The notes: generated by a model from the sequence alone, not told the origin. DNA of 64,000 bases from Pseudomonas sp. PDM04 (GCF_014851765.1 NZ_JACVAI010000003.1:744001-808000); one strand, 5' to 3'; numbered from the stretch's first letter, positions 1 through 9,991 are shown. Program-made: numbers and translations.

Positions 1-1083
1 TGGTTTGAACACGTTCAGTTGCAGGTGCCCCTGGCTCGCCGCGAAACCGACGGCGACATCGTTGCCCAAGACCTGGCAGGCCAGCATCGACAGCGCTTCG
101 CACTGGGTCGGGTTGACCTTGCCAGGCATGATCGAACTGCCGGGTTCGTTGGCCGGCAACTTCACCTCGGCGAAACCGGCACGGGGGCCGGAACCCAGCA
201 GGCGCAGGTCGTTGGCGATTTTCATCAGGGTCACGGCGAGGGTTTTCAGCGCGCCCGACAGGGTGGTCAGCGGTTCATGGCCGGCCAGCGCGGCGAACTT
301 GTTCGGGGCGGTGACAAACGGCAGGCCGGAGAGCGCTGCCAGTTCGGCGGCGATGGCTTCGGCGAAACCGTGTGGCGAGTTCAATCCGGTGCCGACCGCC
401 GTGCCGCCCTGGGCCAGTTCACAGACGGCCGGCAGTGCGCTGCGGATCGCCCGTTCGCTGTAATCCAGCTGTGCGATGAACCCCGAGAGTTCCTGGCCGA
501 AGGTGATCGGCGTTGCATCCATCATGTGGGTGCGACCGGTCTTGACCAGCTTCATGTGGCGCGCGGCCAACTCCGCCAGCCCGCCGGACAGTTCGCTGAT
601 CGCCGGCAGCAAATGCTGCTGCACCGCCTGGACGGCCGCAATGTGCATGGCGGTGGGGAAACAGTCGTTGGAGCTCTGGGAGCGGTTGACGTGATCGTTG
701 GGGTGCACCGGCGACTTGCCGCCACGCGGGTTGCCGGCAAGTTCGTTGGCACGCCCGGCGATCACCTCGTTGACGTTCATGTTGCTCTGGGTGCCACTGC
801 CGGTCTGCCAGACCACCAGCGGGAACTGGTCGTCGTGCTGGCCGTCGAGCACTTCGTCGGCGGCCTGTTCGATCAGGCGGGCGATATCGGCAGGCAGGTC
901 GCCGTTGCGATCGTTGACCCGCGCCGCGGCTTTCTTGATCAGCGCCAATGCGTGCAGCACCGCCAGCGGCATGCGTTCGTTGCCGATGGCGAAGTTGATC
1001 AGCGAGCGTTGCGTCTGAGCGCCCCAGTAGGCTTCTTCCGGGACTTCAACCTGGCCCAGGCTGTCGGTTTCGATACGGCTCAT
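1..1083 (-). CDS. fumC: Class II fumarate hydratase (fumarase C), C-terminus cut by window edge
   Basis: Cytosolic iron-independent fumarase of the TCA cycle, interconverting fumarate and L-malate. The 361 visible codons start [15 protein letters not shown] and contain class II hallmarks: [12 protein letters not shown] near residue 100, the [14 protein letters not shown] segment near 130, [11 protein letters not shown] near 185, and the superfamily signature [11 protein letters not shown] near residue 320. About 100 C-terminal residues lie beyond position 1. The ATG at 1083 fits the family N-terminus. Its neighbours (DUF2059, BolA, TrhO, DsbA-like, ABC exporter, RbdA) match the surroundings of PAO1 fumC2 (PA0854), so this is probably the iron- or stress-responsive second fumarase; that is inference from gene order. 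Confidence 0.95.
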   Translation of the reverse strand, partial: MSRIETDSLGQVEVPEEAYWGAQTQRSLINFAIGNERMPLAVLHALALIKKAAARVNDRNGDLPADIARLIEQAADEVLDGQHDDQFPLVVWQTGSGTQSNMNVNEVIAGRANELAGNPRGGKSPVHPNDHVNRSQSSNDCFPTAMHIAAVQAVQQHLLPAISELSGGLAELAARHMKLVKTGRTHMMDATPITFGQELSGFIAQLDYSERAIRSALPAVCELAQGGTAVGTGLNSPHGFAEAIAAELAALSGLPFVTAPNKFAALAGHEPLTTLSGALKTLAVTLMKIANDLRLLGSGPRAGFAEVKLPANEPGSSIMPGKVNPTQCEALSMLACQVLGNDVAVGFAASQGHLQLNVFKP

Positions 1084-1275
1084 CGTGCTCACTCCTGAAG
1101 GTCCAATTGCGCAGTTTAGGCCGTGCATGCCGGCCGTGGTTCCATCGGTCTGGTTTTCGACCATTCAACCCTTCTAAATCAGGCGCGGCAAGGCTTGGGG
1201 TTGAGTGACACACTTTTTTAGGCGCAGAATGGTCGCCCTTGGGGTTTTACCTCGCCTGCTAGAAAAGGAAACTCG

Positions 1276-1797
1276 ATGACTCGTCTTCGTGCCATCTGTA
1301 CCGCGGTTGCACTGGTTTGCGCCAGCGGCCCTGTTTTTGCCGATACCGCCAGCCACAACGCCAGTGCCGAGGCTTTCCTGACCCTGGCGCACGCTGACAA
1401 GCTCGGCACTCCGGTGTACATGCAAGTGCAGCAGATGTTCGCTCAACGCTTTGCCCAGACCAAAGCGCCCGAGTCGAAAAAAGCCTTGCTGGAAACCTAC
1501 CAGGCCAAAGCCAACGCCGCGCTGGACCAGGCCATTGGCTGGAACAAACTCAAGCCGGACATGGTCAAGCTCTACACCACCAACTTCAGCGAATCCGAGC
1601 TGAAAGACCTGGTCGCGTTCTACCAGTCGCCACTGGGCAAGAAAGTCCTGGAAAAAATGCCACAGCTGACCCAGCAATCGGCCCAGATGACCCAGGCCAA
1701 GCTGGAAAGCGCGGTGCCGGTGGTGAACAAGCTGCTGGCCGACATGACGGCCGAGCTGGAGCCGAAGGCTGCCGCTCCTGCCAAGAAAAAGCCTTGA
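1276..1797 (+). CDS. Secreted DUF2059 family protein
   Basis: A 173-residue protein with a Sec signal peptide (hydrophobic residues 5-20, likely cleavage after VFA near residue 22) and one DUF2059 domain at about 85-145, including the characteristic FSESELKDLVAFYQSPLGKK motif. The C-terminus is an Ala/Pro/Lys-rich tail. It is expected in the periplasm; the domain has no established biochemical role. AAAGGA lies 8 bases before the ATG. It is divergent from fumC and followed 13 bases later by bolA, so the two probably share a transcript. It corresponds in position to PA0856 of PAO1. Confidence 0.85.
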   Translation: MTRLRAICTAVALVCASGPVFADTASHNASAEAFLTLAHADKLGTPVYMQVQQMFAQRFAQTKAPESKKALLETYQAKANAALDQAIGWNKLKPDMVKLYTTNFSESELKDLVAFYQSPLGKKVLEKMPQLTQQSAQMTQAKLESAVPVVNKLLADMTAELEPKAAAPAKKKP

Positions 1798-1810
1798 GCG
1801 GAGCCCGGGC

Positions 1811-2110
1811 ATGACCATGCAACAACGCATCGAATCGACGTTGGGCCTGCTACAGCCCGACTACCTGCAAGTGCTGGATGAAAGCCACATGCACAGCCGT
1901 GGGGTGCAAACCCATTACAAGGCGGTGGTGGTCAGCCAGCAGTTCGAAGGACTCAATCGCGTCAAGCGCCACCAGAAGGTCTACGGCACGCTCGGCGAGC
2001 TGATGGGCGAGTTCCATGCGTTGGCGCTGCATACCTATACCCCGCAGGAATGGGCACAGATCGACACGGCTCCGGCCTCGCCGACCTGCGCTGGCGGCAG
2101 CAAGCATTGA
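1811..2110 (+). CDS. bolA: BolA family protein
   Basis: A 99-residue BolA/IbaG-fold protein. Residues 1-85 form the whole domain, with the conserved SHMHSRG segment near residues 24-30 (the His used for Fe-S binding with monothiol glutaredoxins), VVVSQQFEGLNRVKRHQKVY at 39-58 and HALALHTYTPQEW at 73-85. BolA proteins act in Fe-S trafficking and stress morphology. GGAG stands 8 bases before the ATG. The gene follows the DUF2059 gene closely and ends at a strong terminator, so this is probably a two-gene unit. Confidence 0.92.
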   Translation: MTMQQRIESTLGLLQPDYLQVLDESHMHSRGVQTHYKAVVVSQQFEGLNRVKRHQKVYGTLGELMGEFHALALHTYTPQEWAQIDTAPASPTCAGGSKH

Positions 2111-2135
2111 CCCCTGGTTTTTTGCTAGAATCCGC

Positions 2136-2166
2136 AACGCGCCGCTGACCCGGCGCGTTTTTTTTT
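2136..2166 (+). terminator. Rho-independent terminator after bolA
   Basis: AACGCGCCG and CGGCGCGTT form a 9-bp GC-rich stem around a 6-base loop, followed by an uninterrupted T tract. It separates bolA from trhO. Confidence 0.9.
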
Positions 2167-2212
2167 GAATCCGGTTCACCCCTTACGAGGGTAGCCACCT
2201 GGAGAATCACCC

Positions 2213-3154
2213 ATGACACAACAGATTGTCGTGGCGGCACTGTATAAGTTCGTCACCCTGGAAAACTACGTCGAGCTGCGCGAGCCCCTGCTGCAAGCCA
2301 TGGTCGACAACGGCATCAAGGGCACGCTGCTGATCGCCGAGGAAGGCATCAACGGCACCGTCTCCGGCAGCCGCGAAGGCATCGATGGCCTGCTGGCCTG
2401 GCTCAAGAACGACCCGCGCATGATCGACATCGATCATAAAGAGTCGTACTGCGACGAGCAGCCGTTCTACCGCACCAAGGTCAAGCTGAAAAAAGAAATC
2501 GTGACCCTGGGTGTCGACGGTGTAGACCCGAATAAAAAGGTCGGCACCTATGTCGAGCCGCAGGACTGGAACGCGCTGATCAGCGATCCCGAAGTGCTGT
2601 TGATCGATACCCGCAACGACTACGAAGTGTCGATTGGCACCTTCGAAGGCGCCATCGATCCGAAGACCACCAGTTTTCGTGAATTTCCCGACTACATCAA
2701 AGCCAACTTCGACCCGGCCGTGCACAAGAAGGTCGCGATGTTCTGCACGGGCGGCATTCGCTGCGAGAAGGCTTCCAGCTACATGCTCAGCGAAGGCTTC
2801 GACGAGGTCTATCACCTCAAGGGCGGCATTCTGAAGTACCTCGAAGAGGTGCCACAGGAAGAAACCAAATGGCAGGGCGACTGCTTCGTCTTCGACAACC
2901 GCGTGACCGTGCGTCATGACCTCAGCGAAGGTGACTACGATCAATGCCACGCCTGCCGCACGCCGGTTAGTGTGCAAGACCGCGCATCCGAGCACTATGT
3001 GGCCGGTATCAGTTGCCCGCATTGCTGGGATAACCTGAGCGAGAAGACCCGGCGCAGCGCGATTGACCGGCAGAAGCAGATCGAATTGGCCAAGGCTCGC
3101 AACATGCCTCACCCAATCGGCTACAACTACAAGCAAACCCCTTCCGAGGCCTGA
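2213..3154 (+). CDS. trhO: tRNA uridine(34) hydroxylase TrhO (rhodanese family)
   Basis: A 313-residue cytosolic enzyme of the YceA/TrhO family, which hydroxylates U34 of several tRNAs using oxygen (the first step to cmo5U/mo5U). The N-terminal domain (about 1-95) has the family motif [16 protein letters not shown]. The rhodanese domain (about 115-225) carries the active loop CTGGIRC with Cys178 and Cys184. The Cys-rich tail (CHACR and CPHC near 245-270) is typical of the longer proteobacterial forms. GGAG precedes the ATG. The next gene starts 3 bases after the stop, indicating an operon with the DsbA-like and ABC exporter genes. Confidence 0.93.
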   Translation: MTQQIVVAALYKFVTLENYVELREPLLQAMVDNGIKGTLLIAEEGINGTVSGSREGIDGLLAWLKNDPRMIDIDHKESYCDEQPFYRTKVKLKKEIVTLGVDGVDPNKKVGTYVEPQDWNALISDPEVLLIDTRNDYEVSIGTFEGAIDPKTTSFREFPDYIKANFDPAVHKKVAMFCTGGIRCEKASSYMLSEGFDEVYHLKGGILKYLEEVPQEETKWQGDCFVFDNRVTVRHDLSEGDYDQCHACRTPVSVQDRASEHYVAGISCPHCWDNLSEKTRRSAIDRQKQIELAKARNMPHPIGYNYKQTPSEA

Positions 3155-3157
3155 ACC

Positions 3158-3796
3158 ATGTCTGCACGCCGCCTGCTCTATGTGATGGACCCGATGTGTT
3201 CCTGGTGCTGGGGCTTTGCGCCAGTGGCCAAAGCGCTGGTCGAGCAGGCGCAGGCGGCCGGCGTGGAAGTGCACCTGGTAGTGGGCGGCTTGCGCACCGG
3301 TAGCGGCTCGGCGCTGGAGCCAACCACCCGTCGCTATATTCTCGAGCATTGGCAAGCGGTCACCGAGGCCACGGGCCAACCGTTCAAGACCGAGGGCGCG
3401 TTGCCCGAGGGTTTTGTCTACGACACCGAGCCGGCCTGCCGTGCGCTGGTCACCGCACGCAGCCTGGCACCGGATTGCGCATGGACACTGCTCGGGCTGA
3501 TCCAGCAGGCGTTCTACGTCGAGGGTCGCGACGTCACCCACGCCAGCGTGCTGGTGGAGCTGGCGGAACAGGCGGGCGTGCCGCGCATCGAGTTCGCGGC
3601 CGCGTTCGACCGGGCCGACATGCACACGGCGACGGCCGCCGACTTCACCTGGGTCCAGGACCTGGGCATCGCCGGCTTTCCGACCCTGCTGGCCGAACGT
3701 GACGGCCAACTGGCCTTGCTGACCAATGGTTACCAGCCCCTGAGCGTCCTGTCGCCATTGCTCGGCCGCTGGCTGGAGCGCGCCGCCTGTGCATGA
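3158..3796 (+). CDS. DsbA family thioredoxin-fold oxidoreductase
   Basis: A 212-residue protein with a thioredoxin-like active site CSWC (Cys14, Cys17) directly after the first beta strand, followed by an inserted helical domain and a cis-Pro-type loop AGFPTLL near residue 175. There is no signal peptide, so unlike periplasmic DsbA it is probably cytoplasmic, similar to the FrnE/2-hydroxychromene-isomerase-like branch. The substrate is unknown. It sits 3 bases after trhO and overlaps the ABC exporter start by 8 bases. The position matches PA0859. Confidence 0.85.
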   Translation: MSARRLLYVMDPMCSWCWGFAPVAKALVEQAQAAGVEVHLVVGGLRTGSGSALEPTTRRYILEHWQAVTEATGQPFKTEGALPEGFVYDTEPACRALVTARSLAPDCAWTLLGLIQQAFYVEGRDVTHASVLVELAEQAGVPRIEFAAAFDRADMHTATAADFTWVQDLGIAGFPTLLAERDGQLALLTNGYQPLSVLSPLLGRWLERAACA

Positions 3797-5606
3797 CCGG
3801 CACGATGAAACAGCGGCTGCCAGGCGTGTCGATCGACTGAGCTGGGCGGAAATCCGCCGCCTGGCCCTGCAACACAAGAAAGCACTGTGGATCGCCAATT
3901 TTGTCGCCTTGCTGGCGACGCTGTGCAGTGTGCCCATCCCCCTGCTGCTACCGTTGCTGGTGGACGAAGTGCTGCTGGGGCACGGCGACTCTGCGCTGAA
4001 GGTCATGAACCACCTGCTGCCGCAGGGCTGGCAGAAAGCGGCGGGGTACATCGGCCTGATGCTGCTGGTGACCTTGTTGCTGCGCTGCGCGGCCCTGTTG
4101 TTCAACGTGGTGCAGGCCAGGTTGTTCGCGGCCCTGGCCAAGGACATCGTGTACCGCATCCGCACCCGGTTGATCGAGCGGCTCAAACGCATCTCGCTGG
4201 GCGAATACGAAAGCCTGGGCAGCGGCACCGTGACCACGCACCTGGTGACCGACCTCGATACCCTGGACAAATTCGTCGGCGAAACCCTCAGCCGTTTCCT
4301 CGTGGCCATGCTGACCCTGGTCGGCACCGCGAGCATCCTGATCTGGATGCACTGGAAACTGGCGCTGCTGATCATGCTGTTCAACCCGCTGGTGATCTAC
4401 GCCACGGTGTTGCTGGGCAAGCGCGTCAAACACCTGAAGAAGCTCGAGAACGACAGTACCTCGCGATTCACCCAGGCGCTGACCGAAACCCTCGATGCCA
4501 TCCAGGAAGTCCGCGCCGGCAACCGCCAGGGCTTTTTCCTCGGACGCCTCGGCCAGCGCGCACGGGAAGTGCGGGACTACGCCGTGACGTCGCAGTGGAA
4601 AACCGATGCCTCGAACCGGGCCAGCGGTTTGCTGTTCCAGTTCGGCATCGATATCTTCCGTGCCGCCGCCATGCTCACGGTGTTGTTCTCCGACCTGTCC
4701 ATCGGCCAGATGCTCGCGGTATTCAGCTACCTGTGGTTCATGATCGGTCCGGTGGAGCAATTGCTGAACCTGCAATACGCCTACTACGCGGCCGGTGGCG
4801 CGCTGTCGCGGATCAATGAATTGCTGGCCAGGGCCGACGAGCCCGAATACCCGGGCGGTGTCGATCCGTTCGTCGGTCGCGAGACCGTCGGCATCGAAGT
4901 CCAGGGGCTGAGTTTTGGCTACGGCGACGAACTGGTGTTGAACCAGATGAACCTGTCGATTGCCCCCGGTGAAAAAGTCGCGATCGTCGGTGCCAGCGGT
5001 GGCGGCAAGAGCACGCTGGTGCAATTGCTGCTGGGCCTGTACACGCCACTGGCCGGGACGATCCGCTTCGGCGGTTCGACCCAGCAGGAAATCGGCCTGG
5101 AAACCGTGCGGGAAAACGTCGCCGTGGTCCTGCAACACCCGGCGCTGTTCAACGATACCGTGCGGGCCAACCTGACCATGGGCCGTGACCGCAGCGACGA
5201 AGCCTGTTGGCAGGCCCTGGAAATCGCCCAGTTGCACGCCACCATCCGTGAGCTGCCCAATGGCCTGGACAGCGTCGTCGGCCGTTCCGGCGTGCGTTTG
5301 TCCGGCGGCCAGCGGCAGCGGCTGGCGATTGCGCGAATGGTGCTGGCGGAGCCTAAGGTGGTGATTCTCGACGAAGCCACCTCGGCCCTGGATGCCGCCA
5401 CCGAGTACAACCTGCACCAGGCGTTGGCGCGGTTCCTGAGCCAGCGCACCACGCTGATCATTGCCCACCGCCTGTCAGCGGTAAAGCAGGCCGACCGGGT
5501 CCTGGTGTTCGACGGCGGGCAGATTGCCGAGGATGGCGACCATCAGCAACTGATTGCCGATGGCGGGTTGTACGCCAAGCTCTACGGGCATTTGCAGCAG
5601 TTGTAG
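3789..5606 (+). CDS. ABC transporter, fused permease/ATPase exporter
   Basis: A 605-residue half-transporter of the MsbA/LmrA type. The transmembrane domain spans about residues 35-330 with five to six hydrophobic segments. The nucleotide-binding domain (about 365-600) has Walker A GASGGGKS at 401-408, signature LSGGQRQR, Walker B VVILDEATSALD and an IIAHRLSA H-loop. It should act as an inner-membrane dimer; the substrate cannot be read from sequence. The start is a GTG at 3789 overlapping the preceding stop by 8 bases; the nearby ATG at 3793 is out of frame. It converges on the toxin-like gene with a one-base gap and no terminator between them. It corresponds to PA0860. Confidence 0.9.
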   Translation: MHDRHDETAAARRVDRLSWAEIRRLALQHKKALWIANFVALLATLCSVPIPLLLPLLVDEVLLGHGDSALKVMNHLLPQGWQKAAGYIGLMLLVTLLLRCAALLFNVVQARLFAALAKDIVYRIRTRLIERLKRISLGEYESLGSGTVTTHLVTDLDTLDKFVGETLSRFLVAMLTLVGTASILIWMHWKLALLIMLFNPLVIYATVLLGKRVKHLKKLENDSTSRFTQALTETLDAIQEVRAGNRQGFFLGRLGQRAREVRDYAVTSQWKTDASNRASGLLFQFGIDIFRAAAMLTVLFSDLSIGQMLAVFSYLWFMIGPVEQLLNLQYAYYAAGGALSRINELLARADEPEYPGGVDPFVGRETVGIEVQGLSFGYGDELVLNQMNLSIAPGEKVAIVGASGGGKSTLVQLLLGLYTPLAGTIRFGGSTQQEIGLETVRENVAVVLQHPALFNDTVRANLTMGRDRSDEACWQALEIAQLHATIRELPNGLDSVVGRSGVRLSGGQRQRLAIARMVLAEPKVVILDEATSALDAATEYNLHQALARFLSQRTTLIIAHRLSAVKQADRVLVFDGGQIAEDGDHQQLIADGGLYAKLYGHLQQL

Positions 5607-5607
5607 G

Positions 5608-8600
5608 TCATTGCCACAGTACCTGCAGGGCGTCGGCGGCGCCGTCATGACCGAATGCCTTGATCACCACCGAGCAGCTGTTGCACGGCGGCATGGTGGT
5701 AGCCACGTCGACCGAGGCCAGCAGGTCGTTCTGCGGGTACTTTTCCCGGAGTGTGCTGATCAGCTTGGCTTCGCTGTCCAGGGAGGTCGGGCGGCGGGTC
5801 ATCTGCGGTGTGTAGGTATCGATGTCCTTGATGGTGTGGGGTATGGCCAGTACCTTTCCATCGCTTGAGAGGTTCAGCGACGTTCGGGGGAAGGTCTGGC
5901 CGAAGTCGACATTGAAGTAAGTGGTGCCGTTGACGATCACCCCATCGGGCGCAAATGGAGCCTTGAACAGCGGAAGCTCTCCCGTGAGCCCCAACCCTCC
6001 CGACACACTGACATAGACCTCGCGTTTGCCCTCAGCGGTGACCACGTCCGCGAACGCAATGTTCCTCGGATTCTGCGATTGAAAATTGGCCGGGAGCAGC
6101 GCCTGGAACCTGTCCATGGCCTTGTTGATCTTCAAGTCACTGTTGCTCTCGACGGTGATGGTCTTTTCGCTGAACAAGGTGTCGAAGATCTCTGCGGTCC
6201 GTTGGCGAAAGGTGTCCGAAGCGTTGCGGCTGCGGGACCAGGAGGCCGCGCCGTCCGCCAGCTGGGTCACGATCATTCGCGTTCGATGGTCGAACAGCAC
6301 CGCTTCGCCCGGACTGGTGTCGACCTTGAGCCATTTGAGCCCGTCCGGCGGGTTGGCGTGACCGCCAATGGGAATGGCAATGTCGTCCATGGTTTTCATC
6401 GCACGCTCCACGGCGCTCGCGCCATGAATCCTGGCCATGTTGTTGGCGTTCAGGGAGCCGGTGTAGACGGTCTTCAATTCGTCGGCGAGGTCAGCGGGCA
6501 GGGTTTGCGCCGTGTGCAGGGTCAGCGGTGCGAAGACGCCTGTCCCTGCACGGCGCTCGCCGACATAGAAATCTCCCGGGCCCAGGCGGGTGAAGACATA
6601 GTGCTTGGGCTCATTGAGGGCGGGGACGATGATGGCGCCTGTCTCCAGGCTGTCGAAACGGTTGCCGCGGCGGATCCGCACCTTGATCCGTCCGTAGAGG
6701 CCTTTCTGGAACAACAGGCTGGCATCGAGTCGCTTGTAGGTACGCAGGGCCTTGAACAGCAGGGGCCGCGTCAAAAAAGCCGGCGTATAGACCTGATCGC
6801 CGAACCACTCGGCAAACCCCTTGCCCGGGTCATGGCTGCCAGGGGGCGGCGTCGGTGCCGGGTTGTGGGTGACATAGCGCGTAGTGCAAACGGTGTTGGG
6901 GCCGTCCATGCGCCGTATCCGGCAGGGGAGGTGCTTGTAGATCGTCTTATCGTCGATCAGGTCGGCACGGCGCAGTTGATCGCCGTCCAGGCGATAGGGG
7001 ATGTCATCGATCAGCAGCGTGGTACGCCCATCGACCTCAAGCAGTTCACGGACGTGGGCGTGGCCTGGCACTTCTACCCAGGCGTGGGACTCGGTTGCAG
7101 GCAATGTCTTGAAGGTCGAGCGGCCCTGCCTGAAGTGTCGACGGTTGTCGGGCTGCCGTGGGCCGTAGGGCAAGGATGTGACGGGGTCGACGAGGTGGAA
7201 GCGTCGGCCGTCCGAGGTGCCGGTGTTGCGCACGAGTACGTCATCTACGCCGTCGATCGTTGCCAGCTCATCGCCGTTGGCCAGCGGTTTCCAGCGTCCC
7301 GGATCGATGACCTGATAGAGGTGGTCGGCCAGGCGATAGTGGTCTGCCGAGTGTCCGATCAGGTACTTGACGCCTTTTATGCCCAGGCGACCGAGGGTGA
7401 AGAGCGAATGGCCGATACCGCTGAGCGTCGATTTCAGCAGTGACGGAATGCCGTCCAGCGGATTGAGGTTTTGCAGCGACGCGGTGAGGAGTTTGCGGGT
7501 CAGCGTTGAGTAGGAGGGCAGGGTTGCCTTGACGGCCATGCGCGAGGCGCCGCTGGTGAGCCTGGCCAGGCGCACCGAGCCGGAGATGAACTTGCCAATG
7601 GGGAACAGGAATGACGCCAGGTCCAGCAGCAGCCCGCTCACGCCGAGGATTTTCGTTTCGGTATCGCTCGATGACAGGTCTTCGATACTGCCCCAGAAGG
7701 GCACGAACCCTTTGGCAATCTCGATGAACGCGTCTCGACGTTGCGCGCTCTCGACCCTGAGGGTATCGAAGGTCGTCATGCCGCGGGCCTGCAGACGCAG
7801 ATGCTGTTCGTCGACGAACAGATAATTCGATGCAATGCAGCGGGCCATCGCCTTCAGCCGGGGCGTCAGCGCCATTGCTTCACTGATCGCGCCCGAGTCG
7901 GAGGGTGTCGTCGTCGGAATGTGCGCCACGGTATCGAGGAACCCCACGCAATACGCCTGGGGGGCAGGCACCTTGCCATGAACGTGGGCGGACCAGTCCA
8001 GCAGAAGCGAGGTGCTGAGGTCATGCTCAGGGGAGTAGGTCTGGTTGGGAATCGACGCGTGCAGGGGGAATTCGGTACGAACGCCGTTGATGGTCGAAAA
8101 CCTCAAGGCGATTCGCCGGCAAATGAAGCCTGCACTCGGGATCAGTTCGTAATAGGTGATTTGTTCCGCGTGGGTCACCTTGAGCAGGAAACCCTTCCTG
8201 GCCCGGACGTCTGCCGATTGCCCGTTTTTTTTGACTTTCTGCCGCAACCCGAGCACCTGGACGTAACCCTGTTCCAGCGCCCGGCGTTCAGCCAATGGCA
8301 GTGAGGCCAGCAGGCTGGCGATCAGGGTCTGATAGGCCGCCCGCAGGGTGGAGAGGTAGTGGTCGAAGGCGCTTTCGAACTGCGCATTGATATCCGGCAA
8401 TTGTTTGCCGGAAGCAATGCCAACTTCCCCGTGAAACACCGTCCTGTACTCGCCTGCAGGATCCTTGCGTTCCGACTGACTCATCCGCTGCTCGTCGATT
8501 CGGAAGGTTTGCCGGGTTGGCGTTTTCCCGTCGCTCTGGGTCACGCCCCATCTTTTGCCGTCGTCGAACCGGCCGTCCGCGTAGAGGTCGAGAAACGCGT

Positions 8601-9774
8601 GGCCGGGGCGTTTCAGTGGCGGAACGTCCCGGGCACCCTCGCGGGCCGAGGCATCCAGGGCAAAAAAGCGCAATCCGTCCGACTCGAGGCCGTGGGCGCC
8701 AAACTGCTCGTCCTTGATCCGCTTGGCCATTTTCAACCGTTCGGGGGGCGCCAAATCCAGAGTCTGCACTGCGTTGTTCAGGCTTTCGCCGTGGCTTTCC
8801 AGGGCCGTCATTGCGCGCTCGATGTCTTGCGCGTCGTAATCGGAGGGTGTTTTCGTTGCAACGACGCCCATGCAGACCGCCCATTGCAGGGCAGGGCCGA
8901 GCCTCAGTCGGGTAATGCGTTCAAGTTCTTCAGGCGAGGCCGTGGCGCTGCGCTCCAGCGGCAGGTTGATGAGCTGCTGGAAGGACAAGGGGGGCGACCG
9001 GTCCAGGCCGAGCTCATCGGCCAGCAGCACACCGTGCATGAAGTTCACCCACACCATCGAACTCTTGTAACGCAGGTCGGTAGGGATATCCCGCACCGCG
9101 AAGTCCCTTGAGAGCGAGGCCTGCAGCACGTGCGCCAGCATGATCGATTCTTTGCCCGTGGTGGCTCGCCGGCTGAGCAGCAGGTGCTTTTCGAAATCCG
9201 CACGCAGGGTCGGGTAGCTCTTTCCCCAGTGCGAGGGGTCTTGCCAATTGAATCCGGCGAGCGCCTGCGGTTCGCCAGTCGCCCAGGCTTGCACAGAAAC
9301 GCCTATGGCTTTGCGCACCCATTGATGTCGGACGGAGGCCGGGGTCTGTTCACCGGGGTCGGCGCCGTACCACTTGAGCTTCTTGAGCAAGCGCCCTGCC
9401 AGGTCCTGGGCTGGCGCCGAGTCGAGGATCTGTCGCAGGTAACCACAGGGGGAGGCGCGCAGCTCCTCTGCGGACACGGACTTCAGGACGTCGCTGAACA
9501 GATGATGGACCAGGGAGGGCTTGCCACCGAGGAAGTGCTGAACGGTGTCGATGATCAGAGCATCGAAGCCTTTTGCCACGTACTGGTCGATGGACAGGGC
9601 GTGCGCGAGGTCGGGAGAGGCGCGCACCAGGGCTTTGTACCGTCTGTGGTCGCGGGCCGTCGGCCGCCGGGCCAACGCACCGATATCCGGGCCGTTATCC
9701 AGGCTCAGGCCTTGCCTGGCGCACATTTCTTCGGTGGTGGGTGAATCAGATGCAGTAAAAGGGCTCGTTGGCAT
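5608..9774 (-). CDS. Giant DUF6543-type toxin-like protein with C-terminal zinc-deaminase signature
   Basis: A 1,388-residue protein resembling the large Pseudomonas proteins annotated as dermonecrotic toxin/DUF6543. A hydrophobic stretch lies near residues 690-720 (GLLLDLASFLFPIGKFISG). There is no signal peptide. The last 60 residues read as a nucleotide-deaminase-fold core: DSE (Asp1333-Glu1335) on a helix, then a beta strand, then PCNSC (Cys1364, Cys1367), a helix and a terminal strand. This gives one Asp/His-type and two Cys zinc ligands plus the catalytic Glu, as in polymorphic-toxin deaminases. The start at 9774 has AAGGAG 8 bases upstream; a longer reading to 9864 lacks this. No same-strand partner lies nearby. 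Either toxin role (insect/host or rival bacteria) is inference. Confidence 0.7.
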   Translation of the reverse strand: MPTSPFTASDSPTTEEMCARQGLSLDNGPDIGALARRPTARDHRRYKALVRASPDLAHALSIDQYVAKGFDALIIDTVQHFLGGKPSLVHHLFSDVLKSVSAEELRASPCGYLRQILDSAPAQDLAGRLLKKLKWYGADPGEQTPASVRHQWVRKAIGVSVQAWATGEPQALAGFNWQDPSHWGKSYPTLRADFEKHLLLSRRATTGKESIMLAHVLQASLSRDFAVRDIPTDLRYKSSMVWVNFMHGVLLADELGLDRSPPLSFQQLINLPLERSATASPEELERITRLRLGPALQWAVCMGVVATKTPSDYDAQDIERAMTALESHGESLNNAVQTLDLAPPERLKMAKRIKDEQFGAHGLESDGLRFFALDASAREGARDVPPLKRPGHAFLDLYADGRFDDGKRWGVTQSDGKTPTRQTFRIDEQRMSQSERKDPAGEYRTVFHGEVGIASGKQLPDINAQFESAFDHYLSTLRAAYQTLIASLLASLPLAERRALEQGYVQVLGLRQKVKKNGQSADVRARKGFLLKVTHAEQITYYELIPSAGFICRRIALRFSTINGVRTEFPLHASIPNQTYSPEHDLSTSLLLDWSAHVHGKVPAPQAYCVGFLDTVAHIPTTTPSDSGAISEAMALTPRLKAMARCIASNYLFVDEQHLRLQARGMTTFDTLRVESAQRRDAFIEIAKGFVPFWGSIEDLSSSDTETKILGVSGLLLDLASFLFPIGKFISGSVRLARLTSGASRMAVKATLPSYSTLTRKLLTASLQNLNPLDGIPSLLKSTLSGIGHSLFTLGRLGIKGVKYLIGHSADHYRLADHLYQVIDPGRWKPLANGDELATIDGVDDVLVRNTGTSDGRRFHLVDPVTSLPYGPRQPDNRRHFRQGRSTFKTLPATESHAWVEVPGHAHVRELLEVDGRTTLLIDDIPYRLDGDQLRRADLIDDKTIYKHLPCRIRRMDGPNTVCTTRYVTHNPAPTPPPGSHDPGKGFAEWFGDQVYTPAFLTRPLLFKALRTYKRLDASLLFQKGLYGRIKVRIRRGNRFDSLETGAIIVPALNEPKHYVFTRLGPGDFYVGERRAGTGVFAPLTLHTAQTLPADLADELKTVYTGSLNANNMARIHGASAVERAMKTMDDIAIPIGGHANPPDGLKWLKVDTSPGEAVLFDHRTRMIVTQLADGAASWSRSRNASDTFRQRTAEIFDTLFSEKTITVESNSDLKINKAMDRFQALLPANFQSQNPRNIAFADVVTAEGKREVYVSVSGGLGLTGELPLFKAPFAPDGVIVNGTTYFNVDFGQTFPRTSLNLSSDGKVLAIPHTIKDIDTYTPQMTRRPTSLDSEAKLISTLREKYPQNDLLASVDVATTMPPCNSCSVVIKAFGHDGAADALQVLWQ

Positions 9775-9907
9775 GTCGCACTCCTTGTAACGCTTTCCCC
9801 TCCTGCATGGGAGGAAAGCCGGGCGTGCAGTACATCGGTTTCGAAAGGCGCTCGGGTGGTACATATCTACCTTCCGCGCGTGCAGGGCGTGGGCGTAGAT
9901 CCGTCGC

Positions 9908-9936
9908 TTGCCGGAATTGAAAACGCCCCCTAGTCT
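9908..9936 (+). promoter_or_regulatory. Candidate sigma-70 promoter of rbdA
   Basis: TTGCCG (9908-9913) and TAGTCT (9931-9936) are separated by 17 bases and lie 55 bases before the rbdA ATG. The rest of the 217-base gap between the divergent toxin-like gene and rbdA shows no ORF or repeat. Confidence 0.5.
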
Positions 9937-9991
9937 TGCGGTAGCGATTTCGTCCGGAAGACGATCAAGCAGTGCTTAATAAAGGGACCTC

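Noticed and set aside
2207..4384. Open frame of about 725 codons antisense to trhO, the DsbA-like gene and the ABC exporter
   Set aside because: Crosses three clear genes, has low-complexity character and no recognisable motif.
9775..9864. N-terminal extension of the deaminase-tipped protein
   Set aside because: The 30 extra codons are Arg/Cys-rich, lack a ribosome site and would absorb the AAGGAG that serves the start at 9774.
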